NCBI GenBank assembly: GCA_024683955.1
Contig: JAIKXS010000071.1
Location: 1-54,433, forward strand
Direction of reading: 5' to 3'
Length of the DNA stretch: 54,433 bases
Source: Desulfovibrio sp.
Lineage (GTDB): Bacteria; Desulfobacterota; Desulfovibrionia; Desulfovibrionales; Desulfovibrionaceae
The notes under the pieces are model-generated. The model worked only from the letters and a program-made list of their open reading frames with translations. It was not told the DNA's origin and made no database searches. A program made the translations under genes and the position numbers. Positions 26,407 to 35,612 of the stretch are shown here, piece by piece (position 1 is the first letter of the stretch; each line of letters begins with the position of its first letter).

Positions 26407-27602
26407 GACGAGTGGGGTACACTTTCTTCCGTAAGTATGGAGAGCACATCAAAACTTACGGTTTTTTTGTCGAGCGCCTTGATGATCTGGAATTCGTGCT
26501 GCTGGGCAAGGTCAACGGACGCCGGGGGCTTGATGTGGCGTCCGTTGCGGTCCCTGCAGAGAAGAACCTGCGGATAGAGGGGGGCCTGCGGATTGGAATG
26601 GGTCACGATACCCTGAAGTCCGCTTGTGAGGGTGATGGGTGTTCCTACTGGATAAATGCCCAGGATTTTTATGAAAAGTTCGACAAGTCCCGGCTCCCAG
26701 GCCTCACCGCGCATACCGTACATGATGGAAAGGGCCTTGGTCGGAGGAATGGCTTCCTTATAGACACGTTTGGATGAGAGGGCGTCATAAACATCACAGA
26801 CGGAAATGATGCATCCAAAGGGAGATATCTGACGGCCTTTTTTCTTGTGCGGATAGCCCTGGCCGTTATAGCGTTCATGGTGCTCGGCGACTCCCGAAAG
26901 AATGTCGTCCCCGATTCCGGGGAGTTCTGCAAGCATCTCGGCGCCGATTTGGGCATGCTTCTGCATGATGGCAAATTCATTGGACGTGAGAGATCGCGGG
27001 GCGTTCAGAATGGTTGGAGGAACACGCATTTTCCCGATATCGTGGAAGAGGGCTGACATCCCGAGACGTTGAAGTTCCTCTCCCGCAAAACCGAGGTGAC
27101 GCCCGAAAACCACGCTGAAAATGGAAACGTTCACGCAGTGGGCAAAGGTGTACTCATCATGGGTTTTGATTTTCGAGAGGGATGTGAGGGCATCGGAATT
27201 GCGGTACACGCTGTCCACTATGTCAGACATCAGGGGCTCGGCTGACTTGAAGTCAAGATGTCCGCCGCGGGCTTCCTCCATGATATGCTGCATACTGTCA
27301 ACGCAGTTTGTGTAGGCTATCTCCTGAGCCTTGAGTTCTTCACGCAGGGGTATCTTCGGCTCTGGCAGGTCAACCTGACGGCTCGCCAACAGATCGGGCT
27401 CACCTTCCTTGGGCTGCTCGGATCTGTCCGGGTCGTAAAAAGCTTCAAGAAATCCCTGACGAAGAATTTCGGCGATTTCTTCCTTGCTTCCGATACGGCC
27501 GGGCTTGGCGTAGAGAAACGGTTTGTCTCTCCAGGATTCACCCGTTTGTACAATGTACATGCCGGGGCGGAGGTCCTTTGTAAAAATATGAATACTCGGC
27601 AT
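26403..27602 (-). CDS. HD-GYP domain phosphodiesterase
   Basis: 399 residues from the ATG at 27602. The N-terminal segment (FTKDLRPGMYIVQTG) resembles the DUF3391 domain that often precedes HD-GYP. The HD-GYP core shows FHDIGKMRVPPTILN, then GVAEHHERYNGQGYP and ISVCDVYDALSSKRVYKEA. These enzymes usually break down cyclic di-GMP. The usual HHE and GYP signatures are present (HHERYNGQGYP). No sensor or receiver domain is seen. The longer frame (start 27647) has no better ribosome site. Its stop overlaps the AEC gene, tying second-messenger turnover to the transporter operon. Confidence 0.87.
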   Translation of the reverse strand: MPSIHIFTKDLRPGMYIVQTGESWRDKPFLYAKPGRIGSKEEIAEILRQGFLEAFYDPDRSEQPKEGEPDLLASRQVDLPEPKIPLREELKAQEIAYTNCVDSMQHIMEEARGGHLDFKSAEPLMSDIVDSVYRNSDALTSLSKIKTHDEYTFAHCVNVSIFSVVFGRHLGFAGEELQRLGMSALFHDIGKMRVPPTILNAPRSLTSNEFAIMQKHAQIGAEMLAELPGIGDDILSGVAEHHERYNGQGYPHKKKGRQISPFGCIISVCDVYDALSSKRVYKEAIPPTKALSIMYGMRGEAWEPGLVELFIKILGIYPVGTPITLTSGLQGIVTHSNPQAPLYPQVLLCRDRNGRHIKPPASVDLAQQHEFQIIKALDKKTVSFDVLSILTEESVPHSS

Positions 27603-27713
27603 AGCGTGTTCGCTGTATCTTTCCGGAAAAGGGAGACAGAAGAACAAAAGGTACGATGATATACGTTTCCACCTCTACCCTGCTCGAAACCTCCCTCCTT
27701 GAAACAGGGATGA

Positions 27714-28937
27714 TTAGGCGATATCCCAATCAAGGCCGAACGTGTCGTGAAGAATACGTACGGCGAGCTCCACGTATTTTTCCTGAATAAGAATCGTGAT
27801 TTTGATTTCCGAGGTGCTGATCATTAAAATATTGATGCCTTCCTGTGTCAGAGCCGTAAAGGCGCGTGCGGCCACCCCAGAGTGGTTTCGCATGCCGACG
27901 CCGATGGCCGAGACCTTGGCCACGCTCAGATCGTGCAGTATTTCTGATGCGCCGATCTTGTCAGCGATTTCGTTCATAATGGCGAGGGTCGCCTGCAGGT
28001 CCTTCCGTGAAACGGTGAATGTGATGTCCGTATGGCCGTCCTGACTCGTGTTCTGGAGTATCATGTCCACGAGCACGCCTTTTTCCGAAAGGGGACCGAA
28101 GACCGCGGCGGCTGTCCCGGGAACATCAGGGAGGTTTCTGAGCGTAACTCGTGCCTGATCTTTATCGTAGGCAATACCCGAAACAAGAACCGCTTCCATG
28201 CTGGCATCCTCCTGTGTGACTAATGTGCCGGCATCCTCGCTGAATGTGGAGCGTACCCGCACGGGAACTTTATATTTTTTGGCGAATTCTACAGAGCGTA
28301 TGTGGAGAACCTTGGCTCCCATACTGGCCATTTCAAGCATTTCTTCGTAGGAAACGCAATCCATCTTACGGGCTGCCGAACAGATATTGGGATCGGTAGT
28401 GTAGACGCCGTCAACGTCTGTATAAATTTCGCACTCGGAAGAATCGAGAGCCGCAGCCAGGGCAACGGCACTGGTGTCGGATCCACCACGACCAAGTGTT
28501 GTTATGCGTCCATCCTCCGTCACACCCTGAAAGCCGGCAACAACAAGGACATCATACAGCTCAAGCTGCTTCATGAGAACGTCCCTGTCGATCTCCATGA
28601 TACGGGCGTTTCCGAAGTCGTCGTTGGTGCGAATGGGTATCTGCCAGCTCAGGAGAGAACGCGCCGAGATGCCGGCATCGTTCAGAAGCATGCTGAAGAG
28701 GGCAATGGAGACCTGTTCGCCTGTTGACACAAGGCAGTCGCATTCTGCCTTGTTCGGCGTTGCTGACCACTGTCCAGCGAGGGCAAGGAGTTTGTTGGTT
28801 TCACCGGCCCTTGCGGAAAGAACGACAATGACTTTGTCGTTCTTCTCCAGACCATGTTGCACTTTGCTGAGGACGTGCTTCATGGCCTCAAGGTCGGCCA
28901 CAGATGTTCCACCGAATTTTTGTACAAGAATTTTCAT
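27714..28937 (-). CDS. lysC: Aspartate kinase
   Basis: 407 residues. First enzyme of the aspartate pathway (lysine, threonine, methionine): it phosphorylates aspartate with ATP. The kinase motif KFGGTSVADLEAM begins at residue 5, followed by GRGGSDTSAVALAAAL near residue 170 and the EIYTDVDGVYTTDP segment. Two ACT domains at the C-terminus (VLVSGIAYDKDQARVTLRN; VSKVSAIGVGMRNHSGVAA) indicate feedback control by lysine and/or threonine. The second of two tandem start codons (28937) is used. It follows tsaE by about 130 bases on the same strand. Confidence 0.96.
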   Translation of the reverse strand: MKILVQKFGGTSVADLEAMKHVLSKVQHGLEKNDKVIVVLSARAGETNKLLALAGQWSATPNKAECDCLVSTGEQVSIALFSMLLNDAGISARSLLSWQIPIRTNDDFGNARIMEIDRDVLMKQLELYDVLVVAGFQGVTEDGRITTLGRGGSDTSAVALAAALDSSECEIYTDVDGVYTTDPNICSAARKMDCVSYEEMLEMASMGAKVLHIRSVEFAKKYKVPVRVRSTFSEDAGTLVTQEDASMEAVLVSGIAYDKDQARVTLRNLPDVPGTAAAVFGPLSEKGVLVDMILQNTSQDGHTDITFTVSRKDLQATLAIMNEIADKIGASEILHDLSVAKVSAIGVGMRNHSGVAARAFTALTQEGINILMISTSEIKITILIQEKYVELAVRILHDTFGLDWDIA

Positions 28938-29067
28938 CAAATTATCAGCGCAGTCACCTCTGCTGTCAGAGGAAAACGCCGCCCCCGGGAAGTGTTGCGT
29001 GTTACAGAAGATTGTCCGGGACCCTCTTTACGTATACAAAGAAGGACGTTCCGGCAAAACGTGACGT

Positions 29068-29532
29068 TTATGCGAGAGGGTTGAGGAGAGGTGAAAAAAG
29101 ATCGGTGTATGTCTTGCCGTGCCAGGCAATGCGACAGATGCGTCTTTCTTCCTCACGTTCAAAGGTAAGAGAGAGAATTTGATCCGGCCAATACTGGCGG
29201 GGGAAGAATCTCGCCCATTCAATAAGTGTCACCATATGAGGATTCTCCAAATTGTCAAGAATTTCGTCGTCAATTTCGCCGTGACAGCGGTAAAGGTCAA
29301 TATGCTGTACGGACGGGGTGACGGGGTAGATGTTCACTATGGAGAATGAGGGACTTGAGACCTCGGCGTCTTCGTGTCCCGGTAAAAGACTGACGAGTGC
29401 GCGGACCAGAGTCGTTTTTCCGCTCCCAAGCGGGCCGTCGAGAAATATAGTCCGGATCTTTTGTTCCTGAATGCCTCGGACAAGGCAGCCCGCAAGTCTT
29501 TCCGTGTCGTGTAGGGTCTCAAGTAGTATCAT
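29068..29532 (-). CDS. tsaE: tRNA threonylcarbamoyladenosine biosynthesis ATPase TsaE
   Basis: 154 residues. TsaE works with TsaB and TsaD to place the threonylcarbamoyl group on A37 of tRNAs reading ANN codons. Walker A is LDGPLGSGKTTLVRAL near residue 34; the family motif SSPSFSIVNIYPV near 60 and the HIDLYRC stretch near 77 follow, with TLIEWARFFP in the second half. It lies between nnrD and lysC; the tsaE-nnr pairing is common in bacteria. Confidence 0.95.
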   Translation of the reverse strand: MILLETLHDTERLAGCLVRGIQEQKIRTIFLDGPLGSGKTTLVRALVSLLPGHEDAEVSSPSFSIVNIYPVTPSVQHIDLYRCHGEIDDEILDNLENPHMVTLIEWARFFPRQYWPDQILSLTFEREEERRICRIAWHGKTYTDLFSPLLNPLA

Positions 29533-29647
29533 GGGATGGAGCCGTTATTTTTTAAAGGAGCGGATTGGGTCCTGACCGGTTTTCTCTCTCTTGTGTCCCT
29601 GCCGTCCCGTGTGGTTCTTTGGCAATTCAGACGTTCTGTTTCCGTTT

Positions 29648-31264
29648 TCAGTCCTGCTGTTTGTGCTCATTACGGGTTTTTACAAGAGCTGGCAGGCTGT
29701 CAGCGATTTCGTGGGCGAGTATGCCCCGCTCCGGCGCACGCCGGGCAAGAAGGCGTCCTGCCATGGCGTGTTTGGCAACCCCGATCGCTGCTAGGTAAAG
29801 GCTTTCCGGGATTGGAGGTGTCTGGTGGCCCGTGAAAAGAGCACGCTGCGCAAGGAGCGCTGCAAGGATGCCCGAAAGAACGTCTCCTGAGCCTGCGACG
29901 GAAAGCTGCGGAATATCCCAGGGGCTTACAAGGAGCGGGGCATCCTTCTGTGTCAGGAGGGTTGAGGCTCCCTTAAGCAAGACAACCCCGTTCTGACATG
30001 ACGCCAGTTGGGAGACAGCCTTTTGGCGGTCGTTCTGGACAGCTTTTGCCGGAATACCAAGGAGCCTTCCCGCCTCGCCGGGGTGGGGAGTGAGAATATC
30101 GCAGTCACGGATGTACGCAAAACAGTCCTTCATACCGGCAAGAAGGGTGAGTGCGTCGGCGTCCAGGACGAGTGGCGGACGAGCATCGATTCGGAGAAGC
30201 TCCGCAAGAAAGCGTGCCGCCGAGGGACCTGTTCCCATGCCGGGTCCTACAACAAGGCTCGTGAGGGAAGGAAGGAGTTTTAGCAAGGAGCCCGGAATTG
30301 TGGCGGGCCAGGAGCTTGGGTCCTCTCCCTCCAGGGGACAGAGCATAACCTCAGGCAGACCCGAACGTATATCGCGTGCGAACGCAGACGGAGCAATGCC
30401 GTGCACGAGCCCCGCTCCGGCCCGGAGCGCCCCTCGTGCGGCAAGAGTTCCTGCTCCTCCCGTTGCTGCCGTTCCTCCTGCTATAATTCCCACATGCCCG
30501 TAGATGCCCTTGTGACCATTTTTGGGGGAGGGCGGGGTTTGAGCGGCCAGTCGTTCCTTCAGGAGAAAGGCCGACGGAGAGTGGGCTCTCTTGATGTTTC
30601 CGGGAATGCCTATCGGAACCGCCACAAGTTTCCCGGTAAAGGGGCGAGCGTGCGGCATGCAGAGTCCTGTCTTCAGGGCTTCCATACAGATTGTGAGATT
30701 GGCGTGAACGGCATCGGGACACGGAAAGCCCGAACGCCCGTCAAGTCCCGAGGGGATGTCAATGGCGATTCTGTAGACGTCATTGAGAGCATTGACCGTC
30801 CGTATCAGCTCCTCCATGGTTCCGCGGAGAGGCCCCGTGAATCCCGTGCCGAGAAGACCGTCAAGAAGAAAGGCCGGGCTGAAGGATGCCAGGTCTTCAA
30901 GACGCCCCACTGGCACGCCGCATGCGGCGGCCATGGAAAGCTCCTGACGGCACGTCCCCTGGTATTCATCGGGATCCTTTGTGAGGAAGAGCGTGACCGG
31001 GGCTCCCCGTTCGTGCAGAAAACGTCCCATTGCAATGGCGTCGCCGCCGTTGTTGCCGCCGCCGCAAAGAACGGCGCAGGGACGCTTGAGAATTGCCGGA
31101 ACAAGTTGAAGAAGTACTTTAAAGGCGGCGTGGGCGGCATGTTCCATGAGAACTATGCCCGGAAAGCCGGCCTTTTGACTCATCTCGTCCCACAGGGCCA
31201 TTTCCTTCGGCGTTACAAGGGGGGAGAACAATGTCTTTTCCGTTATGAGACCTGCGTGTTCCAT
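29648..31264 (-). CDS. nnr: Bifunctional NAD(P)HX epimerase/dehydratase
   Basis: 538 residues, a fusion of two metabolite-repair enzymes that rescue hydrated NADH/NADPH. The N-terminal epimerase half (YjeF_N, residues 1-220) has CGGGNNGGDAIAMGRFLHERG. The C-terminal dehydratase half (ribokinase-like) has KNGHKGIYGHVGIIAGG, VGPGMGTGPSAARFL, DILTPHPGEAGRLLG and the nucleotide loop SVAGSGDVLSGILAALLAQ. The start ATG has AGGATT just before it. It is followed by tsaE at 115 bases. A second, shorter YjeF-C-like protein occurs in the selenium operon (3228-4130). Confidence 0.95.
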   Translation of the reverse strand: MEHAGLITEKTLFSPLVTPKEMALWDEMSQKAGFPGIVLMEHAAHAAFKVLLQLVPAILKRPCAVLCGGGNNGGDAIAMGRFLHERGAPVTLFLTKDPDEYQGTCRQELSMAAACGVPVGRLEDLASFSPAFLLDGLLGTGFTGPLRGTMEELIRTVNALNDVYRIAIDIPSGLDGRSGFPCPDAVHANLTICMEALKTGLCMPHARPFTGKLVAVPIGIPGNIKRAHSPSAFLLKERLAAQTPPSPKNGHKGIYGHVGIIAGGTAATGGAGTLAARGALRAGAGLVHGIAPSAFARDIRSGLPEVMLCPLEGEDPSSWPATIPGSLLKLLPSLTSLVVGPGMGTGPSAARFLAELLRIDARPPLVLDADALTLLAGMKDCFAYIRDCDILTPHPGEAGRLLGIPAKAVQNDRQKAVSQLASCQNGVVLLKGASTLLTQKDAPLLVSPWDIPQLSVAGSGDVLSGILAALLAQRALFTGHQTPPIPESLYLAAIGVAKHAMAGRLLARRAPERGILAHEIADSLPALVKTRNEHKQQD

Positions 31265-31306
31265 AATCCTGTTCTGTGTGTGTCTGCTCAGTTGTCGTTC
31301 CCTGAA

Positions 31307-33415
31307 TTATTTTGAAAAAGAAATTTTTCCATCCTGAACGGATATCATCACAACCTCGCTGGTCTCGCTGTTTCCGCGTGAGTCCACCATTTGGAACATA
31401 TAGACGTATTTTGCATTGCCCAGGTCGGCGTCTTCGAGTCCGGGATTGTTCACGATGGTAAATGTTTCAAGTTCAATTTCTTCAAAATCACTGTCATCGC
31501 TGATTTTGGTTGCAGGAAATCTCGTTGTTACCTTATCTCCATCTTTTATTTGTGCTAAAAATTTATCTATAATCTTTGATTCAGAGCTATAATTTACGCC
31601 AATAATTTTGTATTTTTGTTCACTTATGCTATAAAGTGCTCGTAAATTGCATTCTTTTCCATTAATTTTCAGAGGAATAGAATAATAGAAATTATTTTTG
31701 TCTACACCTGTTATGTCCAAATAAACAATGTGCCCGTTTAATTCTGCCCATTTATTTCTAAAATGGCTTGTAAAAATACCTTTTTCCCAGTCTGAATACA
31801 TGTCTGCATCATTGCCCAGAGCAACGATAATATCGTCATTTTCGTCGTAGTATGCCAGGAGGAAAAAGACGTTTTTGAGATGCTTTGCGGCGTCAGCGCC
31901 TATTTCAAGATTTACCTGACCATCATCCCCTATATTCAGCGGAGCATCTTTCAGCGTTGCCACGGAAAAGGACTGGGTTGGTTTTATGGAGGCAATTATA
32001 TCGGGTAGGTTGGGAAAAAGCTGCTCCTGTTTGGATGCTTCGGAGACGCTCTGCACAAGAATTCCTGCCAGATCTCCCACTGTCCCCTGATTCTCCTGAT
32101 TTCCCTGATTCTCCTGATTTTCGATTTCTTTTCCGTCCTCCGGTATTTCAGCGTTCTCGACCTTGGCGTACAGAGTCCTGAGGCGCGCAAGGGCGTCGTC
32201 GGAGTTGAGATCACCGGATCCCAAAGCCTGAAGAACGGTAATGGGAGAAGAGTACGGTGCATTGAGCATCATGGCGAGACCTTCTCCTCCGTCGTAGGGG
32301 TAGTAGCAGGATATGCCGCAGGCATCCCTGTGCCGTGTTCCGTTTGTCTTGTAGATGACCGTATCATTGATTCTCTTGAGGACAAGGTCGGTCATTTCGG
32401 GGAGGAAGGACCGTGCATTTTGCAGGAATGATCCCATATCCATCATGTTGCTGTAGCCATCGCTTTTTGAGTTCGTAAAGTTGTCCGAACGTTCCGCCGC
32501 ACGACCGATCCTGGCCAGGACTGTTTCAAAATCTTCCTTGTCGAGGAGGGTTACTATTTCAAAACCAAGCATATCCCAGGCTTCTTTCAGCTTTTTGATG
32601 CGGGAAAGATCAAGGAGAGAGAGGGTTGAAAGGGCTTCCGGGTCAAAGTCGTCCTGAATTTCGTTGTGTAAGGCTTCGAAGTAGGCGTCAATGATCACCT
32701 TGCCGAGATCCTTCGGGTCAATTGAGTCATTTTTGCTGATGGCGGAGATAAACGGGGTATAACTCCATCCAAAGCCCGGAATAACTTCCTGGGACGCGAT
32801 CATATAGCGGGCAAAGCCCTCCACTGCGAGTCCAACGTCGAGAGTGGACATGAGGCAGGCGTCAAAGCCTATGATGTCAAAGGGCGGGGTTTCGGGGCGT
32901 TCGGTAAAGACCCGTGCGAGGGCGTTGTGGAGATCGTCAAGGGTAAGACCCTTCATATTGAAGTTTTGATCTCTTGCCAGTTCTCCGACCGATCCGCCGC
33001 CGTGGTTCCAGATGACAAGAATTTTGTGGTCTGCAGGGTAGTTTTTGACGCAGAAGGAGATAAATTCGGCGAGTGTCTTTGGATCACCCATGTTTTTCTG
33101 GGGGAGCGATCCGATTTTTTCGAGACAGGCGTCGGATGAAAAAACATAGCGCTCCAGGTTGCGCGTGCTGATCCTGTAGGGACCGTTATCTGTTGAGAGC
33201 TCCTCCCACTTTTTTGTCCCGCCAGTCTGGGCGACCACCGTTACGGAGTTTGAATATTCCGCATTGGCGATTTCAACTATGTCATTTGAGGCAAGGCTAT
33301 GCTGCTGCTCAAGATCGCTTCCGCAAATATAGATGTAAATAGCCCACGTGTCGGAACGGGCCGTTGTCGGAGCGAGGAATAATGCACAAAAAAGAAGAAG
33401 AAGGATTTTTTTCAT
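31307..33415 (-). CDS. Exported clostripain-family (C11) cysteine protease
   Basis: 702 residues. The signal peptide (ILLLLFCALFLAPTTARS) ends near residue 20. The C11 catalytic His lies in LVIWNHGGGSVGEL (residue about 140), and the catalytic Cys in FDACLMSTLDVGLAVEG (about 190). These peptidases cut after Arg or Lys. A Glu/Asn/Gln-rich stretch (ENQENQGNQENQGT, about residue 430) separates the protease from a C-terminal beta-rich region, part of which (31560-31850) is AT-rich. The start at 33415 has no obvious ribosome site, but the signal peptide begins there. It may act on host or neighbour proteins, or process envelope proteins. Export is uncommon for C11 in this lineage as far as I know. 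Confidence 0.85.
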   Translation of the reverse strand: MKKILLLLFCALFLAPTTARSDTWAIYIYICGSDLEQQHSLASNDIVEIANAEYSNSVTVVAQTGGTKKWEELSTDNGPYRISTRNLERYVFSSDACLEKIGSLPQKNMGDPKTLAEFISFCVKNYPADHKILVIWNHGGGSVGELARDQNFNMKGLTLDDLHNALARVFTERPETPPFDIIGFDACLMSTLDVGLAVEGFARYMIASQEVIPGFGWSYTPFISAISKNDSIDPKDLGKVIIDAYFEALHNEIQDDFDPEALSTLSLLDLSRIKKLKEAWDMLGFEIVTLLDKEDFETVLARIGRAAERSDNFTNSKSDGYSNMMDMGSFLQNARSFLPEMTDLVLKRINDTVIYKTNGTRHRDACGISCYYPYDGGEGLAMMLNAPYSSPITVLQALGSGDLNSDDALARLRTLYAKVENAEIPEDGKEIENQENQGNQENQGTVGDLAGILVQSVSEASKQEQLFPNLPDIIASIKPTQSFSVATLKDAPLNIGDDGQVNLEIGADAAKHLKNVFFLLAYYDENDDIIVALGNDADMYSDWEKGIFTSHFRNKWAELNGHIVYLDITGVDKNNFYYSIPLKINGKECNLRALYSISEQKYKIIGVNYSSESKIIDKFLAQIKDGDKVTTRFPATKISDDSDFEEIELETFTIVNNPGLEDADLGNAKYVYMFQMVDSRGNSETSEVVMISVQDGKISFSK

Positions 33416-33461
33416 TTTAAGATAATATTTATAGTATATTATTAGCAAATATCGCGGAGAG

Positions 33462-33493
33462 AAAAAAAAGCGGATTCAGAGAAGTCCGCTTTT
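33462..33493 (-). terminator. Rho-independent terminator, likely bidirectional
   Basis: AAAAGCGGA (33466-33474) pairs perfectly with TCCGCTTTT (33485-33493). On the minus strand the stem is followed by T8, ending the 33592-34026 gene. The C11 protease starts only 50 bases beyond, so it needs its own promoter in the AT-rich bases between. Confidence 0.85.
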
Positions 33494-33591
33494 ATACGAG
33501 TTTAACAAAGGCTCATAAGTAAATATTCCTGGAACTATTGCGAAGATATAGTTAATACTGCTTGTCCATAGTTGTTTTTATTGAGCACGGA

Positions 33592-34026
33592 TTATTGTGC
33601 GTCATCAATTGAAGTAACCATGCGTTGCATGGCTTCTTCGTCGTCGCCTGAGAATGAGCAGATGGCGATCTCATCCTTTGAATCAAGCTGACTGAGAAGG
33701 ATGCGTATTTTTACTCCGGATTTGCGTCCATCTATAGTGCACACTTCGTCTTCGGTTGAATAACTTGCATTCTCAATCTGGGCATCATTGATAAGACGCT
33801 TTGCAAATTCTTCAGGGCTCATGCCACTTGATTTCACAACCTGAAAGATGAGGACCGACTTGTCGTTGGTGAGCTGCACTCCCGAGGTGACGGCTTTTGC
33901 GGTCCATCCCGGTTCGGGTTTGATGGTGAATCGTGCAAAATCAGGCCCGTATGTTTCAGCTGCAGCAGGATGGGAGAAAAGAATGGTGGCAAGAAGCGGA
34001 ATAAGGGTAAAAAAAGGGCGTAGCAT
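33592..34026 (-). CDS. Small exported protein of unknown function
   Basis: 144 residues from the ATG at 34026, with AGGAT before it. The signal peptide (PFFTLIPLLATILFSHPAAAE) ends near residue 22. The mature part (FARFTIKPEPGWTAKAVTSG, then LIFQVVKSSGMSPEEFAKRL) resembles small periplasmic lipoprotein-like or DUF1795-type domains, but I cannot assign it firmly. It sits upstream of the exported protease, separated by a terminator. A role in the envelope is all that is supported. Confidence 0.7.
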   Translation of the reverse strand: MLRPFFTLIPLLATILFSHPAAAETYGPDFARFTIKPEPGWTAKAVTSGVQLTNDKSVLIFQVVKSSGMSPEEFAKRLINDAQIENASYSTEDEVCTIDGRKSGVKIRILLSQLDSKDEIAICSFSGDDEEAMQRMVTSIDDAQ

Positions 34027-34783
34027 GGGTCGTAATATCCTAATAAAAAATGTCGTCCGACATGTTTTGCCGTGGTGGCGTGTTGCGACGCAGCCTGAGA
34101 CCCTCTCCTGGTGACGTTGACGGGTATCAGGAGTATGGCTACAGGTTCCCGGGAGAGCTTTGGTGGACCGTATTGGGGATGTTAAAAATGGCTTTACATG
34201 CGCCATTTTTTTCTGATGGAATGATTATCTTTTGTCGTTAGTTTGTCAAACCGATGCCGTGAAAGAATGACGCTCCATGAGGAAAATCTGCTTTTCCGTC
34301 CGGCTTTTTCGCTTTTTTCCGTGTAACTTCCTTGCCGGTGGACGTACGTTTTTCCGCACCTCTTCTTGTGGTCTTGATCCGGCCTCTCCGCGTGCTTATT
34401 GATACGTTTCTTTTTTGCGTACATCATTTGACGTAAAGGCCAGTGAACTGTCTGTGACGGGAAAAGCATGCCCTTTTTCTTGACAGGAAAATAAAACTAA
34501 GCTACCAACGTTGCCCATAGAGAGCGCGACCCGCCTTCTTTCTTTCATTGACAATACCGCTACAAAAACTTGCTGGGAATCTGTGTCATCTGTTCAGTGT
34601 GACAGTCTCATTCTTTGACAACTCTATGCTTTTACGTAAGGAGATTGCCATCCATAATTCCAACGTCTGAAACAGATGAAAGGTTATGGGCAACGGATGG
34701 ATGGAGAATTCCTCATGCTTGTCTTGGGGAATGCGCAGTTTTGTCTTGACGTCAAAGGACGTTTTGGCTATCAGAAAAAAAAC
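34027..34783. other. Gene-free stretch before tRNA-Leu
   Basis: No convincing protein gene. A 91-residue minus-strand frame (34194-34469) has a basic, low-information sequence and is not called. A stem-loop (AAAAATGGC 34184-34192 with GCCATTTTT 34202-34210) followed by T's lies near the left end. The right end carries the tRNA promoter. Confidence 0.5.
34746..34774 (+). promoter_or_regulatory. Promoter of tRNA-Leu
   Basis: TTGACG (34746-34751) and TATCAG (34769-34774), separated by exactly 17 bases. The tRNA begins 10 bases after the -10 element, so transcription would start just before the mature 5' end. Confidence 0.65.
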
Positions 34784-34870
34784 GCCGGGATGGTGGAATT
34801 GGTAGACGCGACGGACTCAAAATCCGTTACCAGCAATGGTGTGAGAGTTCAAGTCTCTCTCCCGGTACCA
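34784..34870 (+). tRNA. tRNA-Leu (anticodon CAA)
   Basis: 87 bases, with the 3' CCA encoded (34868-34870). Acceptor arm GCCGGGA pairs with TCCCGGT. The anticodon stem CGGA/TCCG closes the loop CTCAAAA, giving anticodon CAA, which reads UUG. A long variable arm (class II) is present, as expected for tRNA-Leu, and the T arm contains GTTCAAGTC. A terminator follows 8 bases later. Confidence 0.96.
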
Positions 34871-34878
34871 AATTTGAT

Positions 34879-34911
34879 AAGAAAAGCCCTTTCGAGGGCT
34901 TTTCTTATTTG
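34879..34911 (+). terminator. Rho-independent terminator after tRNA-Leu
   Basis: AAGAAAAGCCCT (34879-34890) and AGGGCTTTTCTT (34895-34906) form a perfect 12-base-pair stem with a TTCG loop. It ends the tRNA transcript. Confidence 0.9.
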
Positions 34912-35039
34912 CGGGATCTTTTTGGGGAAGCCTGCCCCTGCTGTTTTCTCCCCCCGTGGGTCCGGGTCCGTCAAAAGTTCGTGGGCAGCATATCCGACGA
35001 CATGCCTGCGCAACAACAAAAAGTGCAGGGAGAACAACC

Positions 35040-35587
35040 ATGGACCGTGAAAAGGTCCCCGGTGAACTTGCCCATACCTCCGGTGTTGACCTGAAATTAT
35101 CCGATGCAGGCAGCTGCGGCATGATGTTTGATAATGACGGGATTATTTTTGAACGGCATGGAGAGACCAATTGTATCTTATCTCTTGGATCAGCCTCCGG
35201 TCGTGAAGACGCCTGCAATCGTATGGTATGTGCCAATTATATTGTCCTAGAGAGCGGCCAGACAACCAATGATATTGTGACCATAGATACGAGAAATTTG
35301 TCCTGCACAGAGTGCTGGACGGTGAGATGAATTATCACGATTTTGAAAAAGTTCTGATTGTTTTTGTACAGATACGGTACCGGAAGGAATGGCTTGCAGG
35401 GCCGGTCACGACGATGGTCTCGGGAAAACGGGACGGGGGAGCACGGTGCATATCTTCTAAAAACCGTGACTTCTCTCGTAAAATGCGGTATTTTCCCTAT
35501 CCTTTCCGCCCCATGCGTCATGGGGAAGCTGGCACGTTAATCCTTAAGGAAAAAAACAGGGAGCAGCGTTTCCTTCGCGGCCTTTAA
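35040..35587 (+). pseudogene. Frameshifted CesT-like type III secretion chaperone
   Basis: The ATG at 35040 has AGGGAG just before it. The first frame gives about 83 residues with a CesT-like opening (VDLKLSDAGSCGMMFDNDG, then IIFERHGETNCILSLGSASG and REDACNRMV). The match stops near 35285. It resumes one base off in another frame: YEKFVLHRVLDGEMNYHDF, then EKVLIVFVQIRYRKEWLAG. This second half fits the C-terminal half of the same chaperone family. One missing base around 35273-35288 would join the two. Type III chaperones bind effectors before export. It could be a real pseudogene or a sequencing error. No other type III secretion gene is in the window. Confidence 0.6.
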
Positions 35588-35612
35588 GCCTGCGTTTTCG
35601 CGCTGAAGTATG

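Noticed and set aside
34194-34469. 91-residue basic minus-strand frame
   Set aside because: No family resemblance and it overlaps a stem-loop.
34676-35050. 124-residue frame running through the tRNA
   Set aside because: It spans tRNA-Leu and its terminator, so it is not a real gene.
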